Assembly: GCA_949317995.1 (NCBI GenBank)
Contig: OX439040.1
Coordinates: 22,687,830 to 22,751,829, forward strand
From: Acholoe squamosa
Taxonomy: Eukaryota > Annelida > Polychaeta > Phyllodocida > Polynoidae
Reading direction: 5' to 3'
Length of the DNA: 64,000 bases
How positions within the stretch are numbered: the first letter of the stretch is position 1; every line of letters starts with the position of its first letter. The position numbers and the translations under genes are program-made. Below, piece by piece: positions 34,122-46,249 of this stretch. The notes under the pieces were generated by a model, which saw nothing but the letters and a program-made list of their open reading frames with translations, was not told where the DNA came from and did not search any database.

Positions 34122-34761
34122 GTTTTCTTTCAAATCTATGGTTAATAATAGTTAAAAGTTTCTAATTATTTTTCATGGAAGAAGTCTATAAAGTTAGAAA
34201 AACAATGTAGGCATATTTGAAGACTGTTTTCATGGGTATTGTATTTTTTAATGAACCTTTTTCAAAAATTTTCACTGGTCTGGGTCCTGATAGACTTTTT
34301 TGTGTGCATAGTATTTATTGTGGCCATTATTGTGTAAAGACTATGTACTGTCAGTGGTTTATTTTACACTCAGAGTATGCTAGGAAGATAGGCTCAGGTC
34401 ATGCCATGTTTATATTTTATGTCACTAGTCAGAGAAATGAGTAACATGATGGCAAAGTGACTGGTATTTTTCATTAAGGTAATACACTAGAGGCCATTCT
34501 GGTGTTCCTCTATGACTATTGAATGTGAATCAACTATCAGCAGTGATAGCCCTGGCTCCTTTAAGAGCCAGTTTCCCATGGGAAAGGAAGGAAACCGTAA
34601 CAAGAACTGTAACAAGGTCACATCACCTTGGCAACACCGACTGTCTGTGACATTGTTCATTGCAACCCTTGAAAGGCATTGACCCAATATTGGGATGAGA
34701 TTTATTGGATGGGATGGGGTCCATGGGATTCCATAGGATGATGACATGGAATGATGGCATG
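34122..34761. other. Non-coding host DNA
   Basis: Nothing recognisable apart from AT-rich sequence leading into the palindromic array. Confidence 0.5.
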
Positions 34762-35752
34762 GGGTAATCACTTTGGGTGATCACTGATAACTTTGAGTGA
34801 TAACATAACTTTGGGTTATCACTGATAATTTTGGACAAAAAAAACTTTGTGTGATCACTTTGGGTGATAACTTTTGGTTATCATTTACAACTTTGGGTGA
34901 TAACTTTGGGGTGATCACTGACAGGGATGAAAGTCTTCAGGGAATTCCCTGATTTCAGGGATTTTGAAGTTCCAGGGCCCTATACATTCATATAGAAACC
35001 CAGGGTTTTGGGGTGAATATTGGACCATTTCAGGGATTTTCGTGCTCTATGACTTTCATCCCTGCACTGATAACTTTGGGTGATAACTTTGGGTTAACAC
35101 TGATAACTTCACTTTTGGATGATCACTGATAACTTAAGTGGGTTATCACTAATAACTTGATGGGTTATCACTTATAACTTGATGGGTTATCCCTTATAAT
35201 TTTGGGTGAAAACTTGGTTATCATTGATCACTTTGGGGTTATCACTGATAACTTTGGTGGGTTATCACTGATAATTTTGGTAGGTTATTACTGATAACCT
35301 TGGGTGAAAACTTTAGATTATCACTGATCACTTCATTTGGGTTATCTCTGATAACTGGTAGGTTATCACTTATAACTGGTAGGTTATCACTTATAACTTT
35401 GGGTGATTACTTTTGATAACTTCATTTAGGTTATCAGTGATAACTATAATAGGTTATCAGTAATAACTTTAATGGGTTAAAACTAATAACTTTAGGTGAT
35501 AACTTTTGGTTATCACTGATAACTTTATTTAGGGTTATCACTGATAACTGGGTTATCACTAATAACTTTATTTGGGGTTATCACTGATAACTTTGGTTCA
35601 GTTATCAGTTGTAACTTCAGTTTGGGGTGATCACTGATAACTTTGGGTGATCACGATTATCCCTGATCACTTTAGGTGATTACTTTAGGGGTGATCACTT
35701 TTGGGGTTTTCACTTTGGGGGTGATCACTTGGGGACTTAGGGTGATACTTGG
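34762..35752. repeat. GATAAC/GTTATC palindromic minisatellite array
   Basis: Dozens of degenerate units of about 18-22 bp alternate TGATAACTTTGGG with GGGTTATCACT, so the sequence reads similarly on both strands. TGATCAC variants are mixed in. It is interrupted by the transposon at 34922-35064. The array is not a CRISPR: the units are degenerate and there are no unique spacers. Confidence 0.85.
34922..35064. mobile_element. 143-bp MITE, TIR CAGGGATGAAAGTC
   Basis: Perfect 14-bp terminal inverted repeats, flanked by the 6-bp duplication CACTGA (34916-34921 and 35065-35070). It belongs with the elements at 39204 and 46831. It has no coding capacity. Confidence 0.85.
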
Positions 35753-37559
35753 AAGGAATGATGGTGGCTACATCATCACAACACCCACCACACTTGCATA
35801 GGTAAAACTACGGCCCTTAAAATGCTTTGTGTCCCTGGTGCTGGCAAGACATGGGCAAGTCACTCTGTAACTGGACTCGTTAATTATTGGATAAAGACAA
35901 ACAACTAAGATAAAAGTTAAAGAAAACGCCACCTTGTTTCTTAATATGAAAGAAGACATAGGCAATATTGATCATGGCAGTGATTCGGTACCTATAAGAC
36001 ACTATAACACAATGTTTCCTACTACTTAATGCTATGGAGATCACACACTGACACACATTCTACCCTCTTCCATGACACAATTACATCTCTGTGTGCCTGT
36101 TATAGTACAGATGTGTTCCAGGAAGGGGCCATGATAGGACCTAACCACAGACCTATACTGGCATCAAGGGGATCACTCACATAACAGTACCAGTAGGGGG
36201 ACCGGCTCAAGTCCACTCAGATGTGCTCCTATGATTTGACTTATGAATTAGAATAAGTGTGGACTATACGACCAAGAAATCTTGCCTTTTAACGAAACTA
36301 ATCTTAGTTAAATCATATCAATGAGGTATAAATAAATCTAGTCTGTATACATATGATAGACATAATCCATAGACAGGCACCCTGCCTTAAATAATAAACA
36401 CTTTTAAATGTGCAATATCATTATCAGATATCAGGTTCGAGCAGTCATAAACCCTTCCCTTGGGGGAGGTAGGGCAGTAGGTCATAGTGCAGCTAATGGC
36501 AGGGTTCAAAGAGCAGCTCAAGGAGCAGCTCAAATGGCACATCATATAAATACATTGCAAATGTAGACCACAAGTAGGAAGCCAGGGCCCCCAATGCCTA
36601 AAGGTTTTGTCTACTTTCGAACAATATTTGGTCAGAAATCCCAACGGTTACAGCTCATTGACCACATCCTGCTATAATCCCAGCCGTTTTGTGAGCATGC
36701 TCAACATTTTAGGTTAGGCTTGCTCCTGTGTATACATATCTGTAACAGATTTTATAACACATACACAGCCGTCCCCCATCCCCTTTCTACTCCCTGTCTC
36801 ATCACAGCAAGCGCCAGCTTCTGACTCACATTTGCCTTTACTACTAGCTTCATGATTTCACCAAGACGCTATCCCTGCCAAACTCCTCTCCTGTCATCAT
36901 TCCCTGCTTGTACACGGTCCCACCTACTCGGGATACTGACGTCCGCCTGGGGTCACACTTAGCACTACGACTGTTTATCGACCAGAGGCCGTCACCCCTG
37001 CCCCAGGGTGTCAGTCAGATGTCAGTCCAACTTGTCGGTTTCTGCCCGTAGATTAAGCTTCTCGTCCACACCCCACCTCCAGGTTCCACCATTCCTTCAT
37101 GTACCCCCAGCCCTCCTTCAATACACCCCCCCCCCCGAGGGTATGTGTTGTCGTTTGTCTACCCACCACTTCTTCTTTAAAAGCATTCCAGTCACTCCTT
37201 GATATAAAGTCTTCGGGTTTTAAAGAACATCGTAGCCCGGGGAAATATCCAATATATAAATTCAGAATATTACTTTTTCTCTTTGTGCTTGTCAAATACT
37301 GATATTGCTGCGTACAGGTCGGGCATGTAATTTGTAATTTGGCATTAAATTATGATATTAACCATCACTGATTTACTGGTAGAAAACACGTGAGAACAAA
37401 GCAATACATGTTGCACTGTCCTAACATGACATTAAGGGACATTAGCTCATAAAAACTGCAGAGACGGCTTCCCGACGTGACAAATGTTCTTTATCATTAC
37501 AAATTCTCATCAAACATAAATAAAACATAACAGACATAAAATAACATGTTCGACCAAGG
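35753..37559. other. Non-coding host DNA
   Basis: No gene recognised. The sequence ATTACATCTCTG near 36084 resembles one end of the CAGRGATG transposon family, but a partner end was not found. Confidence 0.45.
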
Positions 37560-37574
37560 ACAAGCCCTTGGGCC

Positions 37575-37860
37575 GGTTGAGAACCGGAAGTGCGTTGGCG
37601 GCCATTTTGTTCTGAGTGATAAATGGTGATTCCTAGATTCAATTTTCCACCAGAAAAAAAAAGAATCTCATTTAAATGAAACCCCGGGACACCCATAGCT
37701 GACCGGAAGCGGAAGTCACTTGGCGGCCATTTTGCTGTAGCTGGTGGCGGGAGAGTGTAGCTAGGATACCAGCGGCAACATGACGATGACGGATGGTGAC
37801 GGAGAGAGCACGGCCGCAAATTAAGTTAGTGGGCGCGGGGATGGTCGCAAAAAGCCGCTA
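37575..37860 (+). promoter_or_regulatory. Host promoter candidate: twin ETS/YY1 modules
   Basis: Two similar modules pair an ETS-type site with a YY1-type GGCGGCCATTTTG site: CCGGAAGT at 37584 with YY1 at 37598, and CCGGAAGCGGAAGT at 37703 with YY1 at 37723. The region is CpG-rich. A plus-strand ATG at 37780 opens only 14 codons (MTMTDGDGES) before a stop, so the true coding start may be on either strand or further away. Such ETS/YY1 clusters are typical of housekeeping, often bidirectional, promoters in animals. Confidence 0.55.
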
Positions 37861-38439
37861 TGAATGTTTTATCACATCGTCGTGTCGTCGGCGCTTTTAA
37901 ACGGGCTAGGCCGCTTTGTCGTCGCGATTAACACCTAATTTGTCTGTCTTGTTGCCTCCCCTACCCATCCCACCCACCACTTCTACCTACATACACGCTA
38001 CATTATGGCGTGTTGTATTATCAGCCCTAGGGTTTTTACACTAGCAGTGGCACCAGGGTGTCGTCATGTTCCCAGCTGGTTATACTAGACAATATAAGAT
38101 TCATATTAGGTTTTGTCACTTTGAAGCTGTAATGGGCTTGTTCACTAAGGATGCTGTTGTGTGTGTGATTTTTGTGTGAATTTAGCATAGATTGAATGTC
38201 AATGGAATGGGTGGTCCTACTGTGTGCTTTAGTCTATTTTTGTGGCCTCAGATCGGAATTTGTGTCTCTAGGCTACATACTGGTGCCCTTTAGGTCCACA
38301 TGCAGGGTTCCCATATTAGAGGCCCGGCAGATGTCATTCCATATCATTTCATGTCCGTTCATTTAAAACCTGAACGGATACAGTATTTTGTCGGTATTTC
38401 TTGTACAATATGAAAATCGGCCCGATATATGTTAGGCAT
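37861..38439. other. Sequence after the promoter candidate
   Basis: CpG content falls away within about 100 bp. No exon could be fixed. Confidence 0.4.
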
Positions 38440-38626
38440 GTTAATCACAGGTTATTGGCCCTATTGTATCAGCATTTACCATCTAACGGTATCTCCGCGC
38501 TGTTAATCACGGGTTATTGGCCCTATTGTATCAGCATTTAGCATCTAACGGTATCTCCGCGCTGTTAATCACAGATTATTGGCCCTATTGTATCAGCATT
38601 TAGCATCTACCGGTATCTCCGCGCTG
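38440..38626 (+). repeat. 62-bp tandem repeat (3 copies)
   Basis: Three units starting GTTAATCAC and ending TATCTCCGCGCT, with an exact 62-bp period and only a few substitutions, so the expansion is recent. Confidence 0.9.
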
Positions 38627-38688
38627 TCTATCCACTTTTGCCATCCCCTAATCTTGCTCTTACCCACAAATCCCCTGGACTAAGTCTC

Positions 38689-39643
38689 ATTGGCCCAGGG
38701 TATCCCCTGGGCTATTGGAGCCGGGTTTTCAGTCAGATCCACAAATTTGTAATCACCAACTTTAGGGTGTAATCATTCAGTGATATACTGTTAGTTTACA
38801 CATTTTTCAAAGCCAAAGGAAAGTTTCAAATCTCATCTATCAGACAACATTTTGTTCTTTATGGTGAGTGATGTCTTTCTCTACGAAAAAAGCTGCTGTA
38901 CTTATGTCATATTTTATACTGACTACAAGTTCTTTAACCATTGGGTCTATGGGTCAGATAGATTTTGGCGATGAAATTAGCACATGGAGTCCTATGGGTA
39001 ATCACCAAGTGAGACACTTTTTTTTCAGCAGGTAATGTTTACAGTGTCCAAGCTATACACATAACACATTGGGGACTGAGCGATAAACTAAGCATGCTAA
39101 GGATAAAGTTTTCTGTGGGGGCCAGGTTTTCAGGGGGCCAGGTGTCCTGGGGCTAGGTCTCCAGGGGGCCAGGTGTCCGGGGCCCAAGTGTCCAGGGGGC
39201 CAGCAGGGATGTAAGTCTTCAGGTTTTATCAGGATTTCCTGATTTCTGAAAGTTTTTAATGACATGTATTTTCCTTATATGAGTGGTAAGGAGGGCTGTT
39301 TGGAAAAATAGAAGGCTTTTATATCAGGTAAATGTATGGCTTCCTGATTTTTGCCCATGACTGAATTACATCCCTGGGCCAGGTGTCCGGGGGCCAGGTG
39401 TCCGGGGGGCCAGCAGTCCAAGGGGTTTAGTAAGAGAAGATTATGCCAGACTGGTGTCAGTACATGTATAGATAATGGTCTCTAGTTGTAAGTAATTAGT
39501 CAATATTTCGCAAGTGCTGATTCCTGTGACCCCACAGGCCTTCTGTGCTTCAATGTGCTTCAATGCACAATGCCCAATTTTTATATAGGGGGGGGGGTAG
39601 TAGACCCTGGGCCATATGTGATATATATCACACGTTAAATCTT
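38689..39643 (+). repeat. ~0.8-kb dispersed repeat, copy 2 (interrupted)
   Basis: Parallel to 33329-34121 with scattered substitutions and small indels. The extra length is explained by the 173-bp transposon plus its 6-bp duplication at 39204-39382. Confidence 0.8.
39204..39376. mobile_element. 173-bp MITE, TIR CAGGGATGTAAGTC
   Basis: Terminal inverted repeats match over 14 bp with one mismatch. The 6-bp duplication GGCCAG lies on both sides (39198-39203 and 39377-39382). The related repeat at 33.8 kb shows the corresponding unfilled GGGGCCAG site. Confidence 0.88.
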
Positions 39644-41379
39644 TTAGCTCAAAATGGCCCATAGGACGTCAAACTACCCAATCAAGCCCCTGGAAAACGA
39701 CCCCTCTTAGTCCAAACGCCTCTAAATGTTCAATTCCAACATGGTCTACTCTAACCCATTCCTTCTAAAGCCCTGGGTTTACCCCTATAACCCTCCAGTG
39801 GACACACAGTACTGCAATGCATTTATGCCCTTTTGTCCCCATGGTGCATCAATGCAGGTCATGGCAAGTCTACACACAAGGGCAACATGAATGCACCATT
39901 CTGACCTTACAGGGTTAATACACATTGATGCATCAATTGAATCAATGCAACATCAGTGATTCATGATGGCCGATGAACAAGAACCCTCAGACAATATATG
40001 ACCCTTAAAGGGTTAAACTGTACCTATCCACCTCATCCCACTGAAATACCCTTGTCTCCAAACCTTGTGTCAGTTCTGTTAATCCTCACTCCACTTGGAT
40101 CTGCCTGCAGTAATAAAGCTGGCTGTTTGATCTCTGTTTCTACTGTCAGTGTTGGCTGATCGCTCTGCCTGTTTTACCGAGCACATCTCATCTGACAACT
40201 TGTGCAGATGGCGTAATTGGGCTTTGGCTGACTAATTTCAATTCTCCCCATTGTTCTTATTAAAACGATCAGAGATCAGCTTCAAATGAACTCTTTGGAT
40301 GTAATCTTCGAAATGCCGCCGCTCTTTTGTGGCTTCATTTGTTATTGGAGTTAGCAGTGCAGTTTCAAACTAATGTCCAAGCCAATTGAATTAAGCTGAA
40401 TTGAGTTGGGTTTAGTATTTCAAAGTTTTAGTTTCAAATGTAAGTGTTGTGTGTAGAACAGTCTAGAGACAGCAGCTAACTAGTCTGGCTTTTATCATCA
40501 TCCAATTCTACAAGTGTACCCTGGAGATTACGTCCCCAACACCTACTCCATATCTACTAACAATAGCCTGATAGCAATGCTCCTGTCTCCTGTAAGTTTT
40601 CAGATAAGACAGATGAGGGGTGGAGTGAGATGTATTATGATGCAATCTGTGTTGTAGCCATACCTCTGGTAAAGTCTTAGACGAACATCGATGGAGACTG
40701 CTTATCAGTGTTTACAGCGTTCAGAGCTGCTTTGAAACACTTTCCGCGATATGGGAATTTTCTGAATGATGTTTGGATTCACTTCGTGTTGGAGGATCTA
40801 TACTGCCAAAGATTTCTTTCTGTTTTGTTTCCCTCAGTTAAGCTATTGTTGTTCCATCTGACGTTTTGTTTGTTTGAGTTTACTTCACAAGATGTCTTTG
40901 CCTCAGAGTCTCCTGGTGCACATTATGGATGGGGAAGGAAGATAGAAATACTTTTGTACTTGAATGGTCAGGACGTTTCAGGGTTTTGAATAGCTTTACT
41001 TATGAATGGCAATATCCTCATTTGAGGTAATTTTATATTCTCCGATTAATGAATTATGTCCGTTAACTCACGAAAAGGCACAATGTCATTTCACATTCAG
41101 GCAAAGTGAACATGAACAAAACTATCAAAGGATCCATTTGCCCTTGTGTCGACTCAAATCCACATAGAGAGTGGATGCCTTGTTTCTATAGTTACCGGTA
41201 CCCCTGCTCTCTGTGTACCCGATGATCCCCATTCCTGACTCAGCTTTTAATCGCTTGTTCCCTGCTTGTTCCTGGGCTATTGCATGGGTCGACTACCAGT
41301 CAATTCCCCCACCCCTCTCTCCCCTACCCGATGGAGGCTAGGGTCAAGGACGGAGGCAAAGGTCAACGAGCATGCAGGA
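39644..41379. other. Non-coding host DNA
   Basis: Fragments of the dispersed CATGAATGCA/CCTTACAGGGTTAA family lie at 39840-40015. A 93-codon frame (40708-40989) has no recognisable domain and no clear splice context. Confidence 0.45.
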
Positions 41380-41543
41380 CCTGTCATTACGTCATGACGT
41401 GCGCCAACATCATTTTCCTACGTCATGAGAGAAATTTGAGGGCCCTCTACTCTTGTTAAAATGGCTCTGACGGGACTTGCGGCACGCCGACCTTGTGGTT
41501 CTAGCACAGGAAGGGGTGTTCAGTCCTGGGAGTTTCACAAGAG
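41380..41543 (+). promoter_or_regulatory. CRE-bearing promoter and leader-like first exon candidate
   Basis: Two TACGTCATGA motifs (near 41391 and 41419) match the CREB/ATF core. A plus-strand ATG at 41461, with A at -3 and G at +4, begins MALTGLAARRPCGSSTGRG. It lacks acidic residues and is rich in Arg/Ala/Ser, like a mitochondrial targeting peptide. The frame could end at the donor GAG/GTTAAG at 41543, after 27 codons; it otherwise stays open to 41649. No downstream exon was found. Confidence 0.35.
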
Positions 41544-44500
41544 GTTAAGTTCGATCCACGTAAACGCAGCTTCCAGGCCTTTAATGCCACATTACATGCC
41601 TCAATGTGACGTGCAGCAAGACTTGCTGAGCAGCTCGTGGGTGAAATAGTGACTCACACTATTTCTATTCCTAAGAGTCATTTAAGTCCTTTATCAAAAT
41701 GGATACAGTAAAACTGAGCAGATCAGTATCCAAACAGCATGTAATAATAAATCTGATGTCTTTTGGCGAAATGAAAAATGAATATTTTGTATAATGTTCT
41801 TATTGCCAAAGTTTCACACATAAACTCCCATTTCGCCGTACGAAGGTGGTACCGAACTAATGACATGATGCAACAATGTTATGCTAGAGTAACTTCCAAC
41901 GCCATGTCCATGCATTATGTTAATGTATCACGATGACAACTGAAGATAACCTTACCAGCACCTTCGGCGCTGTGATCATGGGCAATAGGCTATCGTTGAA
42001 AAGGCATACTAAAATAAAGATAGTAGACACAGGAGATGCGAGACAAAACATGCCGAGGATGAGAGACCCCCCCCCCCGATCCTCTATCCCTATGCCCTAG
42101 GCGCGCAAAAGTGAAAAAGGCAGTGTCTCCCATGTGAGGTGTTTGATTTGGCTGAACCCTCACTTGCGTCATATTCACGATAATGATGCATGGTGGGACT
42201 GCCTTAATGAGTGTAAAAGAAGACTGAGGGCTGGAAATGAAGTCAAATATTCACCTTGAAAATTGATGTTATTTTTGCTTTTACTTTGCTCATATCTGAA
42301 TCACCGATTGCAAGGTGAAGGGAATGAATAAGAAGCTTAGGATTACTTAGAAGTAAATAATTCAGAGAGAAATATGAATAAAACAGTCACGTCAGTGTGT
42401 GAAAGTAGCAGACGAACAGACAGACGTAGCTCTGGTGCACAGAGCTCGGAGACGGGGGAAGTTTCATAGAAGAAGGAGGTAATAAATAAGCAAATGTCAA
42501 CTCCCATGGGATATTTTTGCATCTGACACCCTCAACAGCTCAGGTCCAACAACTATAGATAGTCACATCCTATCCCCCATATCACACGTTCAGCTCTACA
42601 ACTAGAGAGTCTTATCCCTCATGTCACAAGTCAGCTCAACAACTATAGACAGTCACATCTCCCATGTCTTCAAGTGTAGACAGTCACATCCCTCATAATA
42701 CACATATCAGTCACATCTCCCATGCCACAAGTCACATCTTCAAATGTAGCTAGTCACATCTGAAAACCCATATGGCTGCATGCTCCCCTCCACATGACGT
42801 GCTACAGCATGTGAGAGACATGCCAAGGGGTGTCTCTTAATTATATCTTCACACAGAGACTAGGATTCAGCTAGATTGGTGAGGGGGTGCTGGAGAAACA
42901 GGCCAGGGGACTCTTATAATTCATCCATATTGCATGAGTCGAGGACAGAGCGCCTTGATTGTCGCGCTAAATCTAATTCCACTCGTAACCATGCGTGTCG
43001 CATGTCTTCTGACGCCACGCAAACAGTCAGTTTCACTTATTGTCACCCAGCGTCACTGCGACTCACTCCACCTCGCTGTTGCTGATCAATCGAATATGTA
43101 TATTTTTTTTGTAGATACATCACAATAGAGGAGCAGCACAGTGGGCCCTCTGGGGTTATTTAATTCGTAAGATTACTGATAGCTATAAGTTTTTTTTTTA
43201 TGTTGTACAATGTCTCTGGGTATGGAAAAGTGATGTTTGACCAATGAAAGCTCGTGCAGTCACTGAGAAATCTGCAATTCTATACAACCATCTCTTGGAA
43301 TTTTAGCCTCGTTTTTAAGATTTAAAATACACATTGGTCTACCTGTTCTGGCACTAATATTCATCTTACAACAATTCCAATGGTACCTACCCCCCAAAAA
43401 CACTCGTCGGTACAGACGAGTTTAAATTAGGGTGGTCAATTAAATGCCCCATGTCAATACTGACAAGCAAGGTTGTCATGCTCCCCAGGTTTTCAGTGTG
43501 TGCACTTGCCCCAATAATAAAGTGACATTACATATTATATTATAACCCGCTGCTTCACTTGTGGCCTAGCACTGGCTGTCTTCACAGAGAAGGTGTATTG
43601 TTATGAAGGGATGGGTGGGATGTATTTAGGTGTGGGATGCCTCTTATATATAGCCCTCATGATGGATCGAGTCTGGAGGTTCTAGGATAGGGAAGCTGAT
43701 AATTGGGGGAGATGGGTAAGTTCACTGGGTCTACTTTGTTATCGCGTAGGGTCGTGCGTTCGGCCTACTCCATAGACAGGTTCTTTGTGCGCACTAAAAG
43801 GGGAAAGCGAAAGAATATATCTCCTCTGAAAATACTGCAAGGTAACGAAGGGAAATGAATCTGAACCCTCCCTCATATATGTGAGGCGTCTAGATAAAGT
43901 ATATATGTGTTATGTATGCCCCTAAATAATTCTCCCAACTATTAAACATGAATCACGTGACCCGTGGTTAAAGTTTTAAATGAGTAATTTAAACTCATCA
44001 TCAGACAGTCAATATTCTGATATTTCTCCCATTCGCTATTCACGCCAGACTATTGTGAATATTCCACTCTAGGTGACGCCACATTTTTGTTCGGCCAGCG
44101 CTGTTTTAACGCTCAAAGGGCGGCATTGCTCACACTGTCTCATTGTCACTCATTTGCATAAGACACCAGCGTCGCTTGTGCATGTGCACATCAAACGTTC
44201 AAATGAAAATCCTGCAAGATCAACATGATGCATTAATGCAGCCCTGGTGAGTTAGTCGCCCCACTGCATCTAAGCATACTTATAGATGACAAAAGGGCGG
44301 TGTGCTAATTCACTGCGCTTCCCTAAAATAGCTAAGTTCCCACGTCCATCATGTTAGTTGTCACAAGTGGGCCAGGCCACGCTGTGCTTTTGGAGGCCAT
44401 TTAAAGTTGAGTTGCTCCCGAGCAAAGTCCAGTTACTGCTGGTGTCCCAGGAGCAGCTCATACCATTAGATTCACTCACCAGGAACCAGAGTGTGCATAC

Positions 44501-45558
44501 AGGCCACCGTCCTCAGCTTAGAAGGACTTCCCAACAGGTACCAGCGCAGAGATGAGCATCTGTGAGCAGGTGGGTACTCGGGGTGTGAGTTTATACTGAG
44601 CAAGTGGGTTTCTTGTCGTTGTGTGAGTGTTTGTGGGGGAATGACTCTTTTCACTTTGAGTTGACAGCTTGAAGGACCTCCATAGACATGTTTTGAGTTT
44701 CGAGTCACATAACGCTAATTGAAAAGACTGTACCTAAACAATCACAAGATCTCCTCCTTCTTTAATAGCATCATATGAGCGGATTCTCTGCCCTAAAAAG
44801 CAAGAGGCAAGTTGTTGTTATGAATGGGAATGATAAAGTGTTTATCAGTGTGCTGCCATAACCATTGTGTGTCCATCACAAAGCCAGCCGAGAAATCCCT
44901 ATGTATACATGTATTAAAAACCTGTCACTGTTGATTGCTACATGCCGGAGGATACATGTCACTTATGCAGTACATAGTGTTCCTGTAATACTACCCATAT
45001 CCCTATGACAAGTGCTGTCAGCTCTGACGACACCCATGTCAATCATATGCATGATGTCACCTACCGCTATCTTAGCTTCGTCAATACATTGCCACACATG
45101 AAACAGTAATTAAAACATTACAGTTCCACATTGTTTCCAAATTCTTTTACGTTCCAGTTATCCATATTTAACGCGGCACAGCCGCATTTCTGGTATCGCC
45201 CAAAAAACCATGACACATATAGGGGAGCTTGTTGTATTGCTTTTACAATCCGCCTTAAAAGTAATAAATCTTAACCATCCTCTATTCTAATTATGTGGAA
45301 ATGAAGGGGAACATGTTGGCACACAATTTAATCCTTATATTTCTTTGCGAAACAGTGTATATTATGGGAAAAATGGTAGTAAAGTCCTGATAAGACTTTT
45401 TTTTAAGACATTTTGAAGTATCGCAATATCTGGTGCATATTGCAAGGAATCACGAGAGTTTGTGCAAGCTGGCACCAAATGCCCATACCTTAGGTCTATG
45501 CTATAGAGATTGAAACCTTGAACTGAATTGTTCACAAAGAGGCGAAGACAGTACAAAC
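41544..45558. other. Mostly non-coding host DNA
   Basis: A degenerate block at 42540-42760 repeats the words CAAGTCACATCTCCCATG and ACAACTATAGACAGTCACATC. A dispersed-repeat copy (GATGCATTAATGCAGCCCTGG) is at 44226-44260. A short ATG exon-like piece, ATGAGCATCTGTGAGCAG before GTGGGT, is at 44553-44570. None is firm. Confidence 0.4.
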
Positions 45559-45614
45559 ATGGCAGATGGTGGGGTTAGAGGAGTACACGTAGCATCAAAA
45601 TGGCTTCATCGCAG
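45559..45614 (+). CDS. Possible host first exon (ends at GTGAGT)
   Basis: ATG at 45559 in good context reads MADGGVRGVHVASKWLHR and reaches CAG/GTGAGT, a consensus donor. A second ATG at 45600 gives a 5-codon alternative to the same donor. Downstream exons are not identified, so the gene is unknown. Confidence 0.35.
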
Positions 45615-45721
45615 GTGAGTAAAAGCGATTTGAGGTGCCCTGGTCTGTACAGTGTTAGATTAGATCCTTATTCAAGGCCTAATGATATCATTTTCGCTAG
45701 CCATGGTGAGAAAATACCAAA

Positions 45722-45859
45722 ATGGCGAGTGTACAGGGAGATGAGCAATCCCCGGGGCGGAAGACCGGCATTGGCGGCAACAGGTCTACGGGAAATGTGA
45801 GAGGGGAGGACCCCGGCGAGCAGTCCGCTGCTGCCAATCTCTTTTGCGCCGCGTTTTCT
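45722..45859 (+). CDS. Possible second host exon with ATG, CpG-rich
   Basis: ATG at 45722 (preceded by AAA, G at +4) begins MASVQGDEQSPGRKTGIGG; 46 codons of Gly/Ser/Glu-rich, CpG-rich sequence run to a donor-like TCT/GTACGT. It could be an alternative first exon of the gene starting at 45559 or of a separate one. No family recognised. Confidence 0.35.
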
Positions 45860-45897
45860 GTACGTAAATACAGAGGTATTCTATATTCACCCATGAA

Positions 45898-45918
45898 CAG
45901 AGATGTAAGTCTTCAGGG
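45898..45918 (+). repeat. Isolated CAGAGATGTAAG transposon end
   Basis: CAGAGATGTAAGTCTTCAGG matches the left end of the CAGRGATG family (compare 39204). No matching right end was found nearby, so it is probably truncated. Confidence 0.45.
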
Positions 45919-46052
45919 CTTAGTGGATTCCAAGCTCTGTAATTACACTTTCCAAAAAGTCTTGGTTTTGAGGCATCAATTTGAAGATTTTAAATATTTC
46001 AAATATTATGTCTACAGAGAGGACCACTGCTCAGGTATCAGGTTATCACTTA

Positions 46053-46247
46053 CACTGAAAACCTGGTAGTTCTGAAACTAGTCAGTGGTGATGACTTTAG
46101 GTCCTCAGGTTGACAATACCTAAAACAACTACCTTAGGTGGTCAAAACGACGACTATAGGTCGTCATCCTAACGACCTAAGTCGTCAGGTGTTTTAGGTA
46201 TTGACAACCTGAGGACCTAAACATTAAGAACTTCCAGTTTTTCAGTG
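46053..46247. mobile_element. 195-bp TA-flanked hairpin MITE
   Basis: Starts CACTGAAAACCTGG and ends CCAGTTTTTCAGTG, with TA on each side (46051-46052, 46248-46249). The whole sequence is one long imperfect palindrome: GGTCCTCAGGTTGACAATAC pairs with the later GTATTGACAACC. TA duplications fit the Tc1/mariner superfamily. Confidence 0.8.
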
Positions 46248-46249
46248 TA

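Noticed and set aside
34762..35752. CRISPR-like array
   Set aside because: Units are short and degenerate, occur in both orientations and have no unique spacers; the organism is also eukaryotic.
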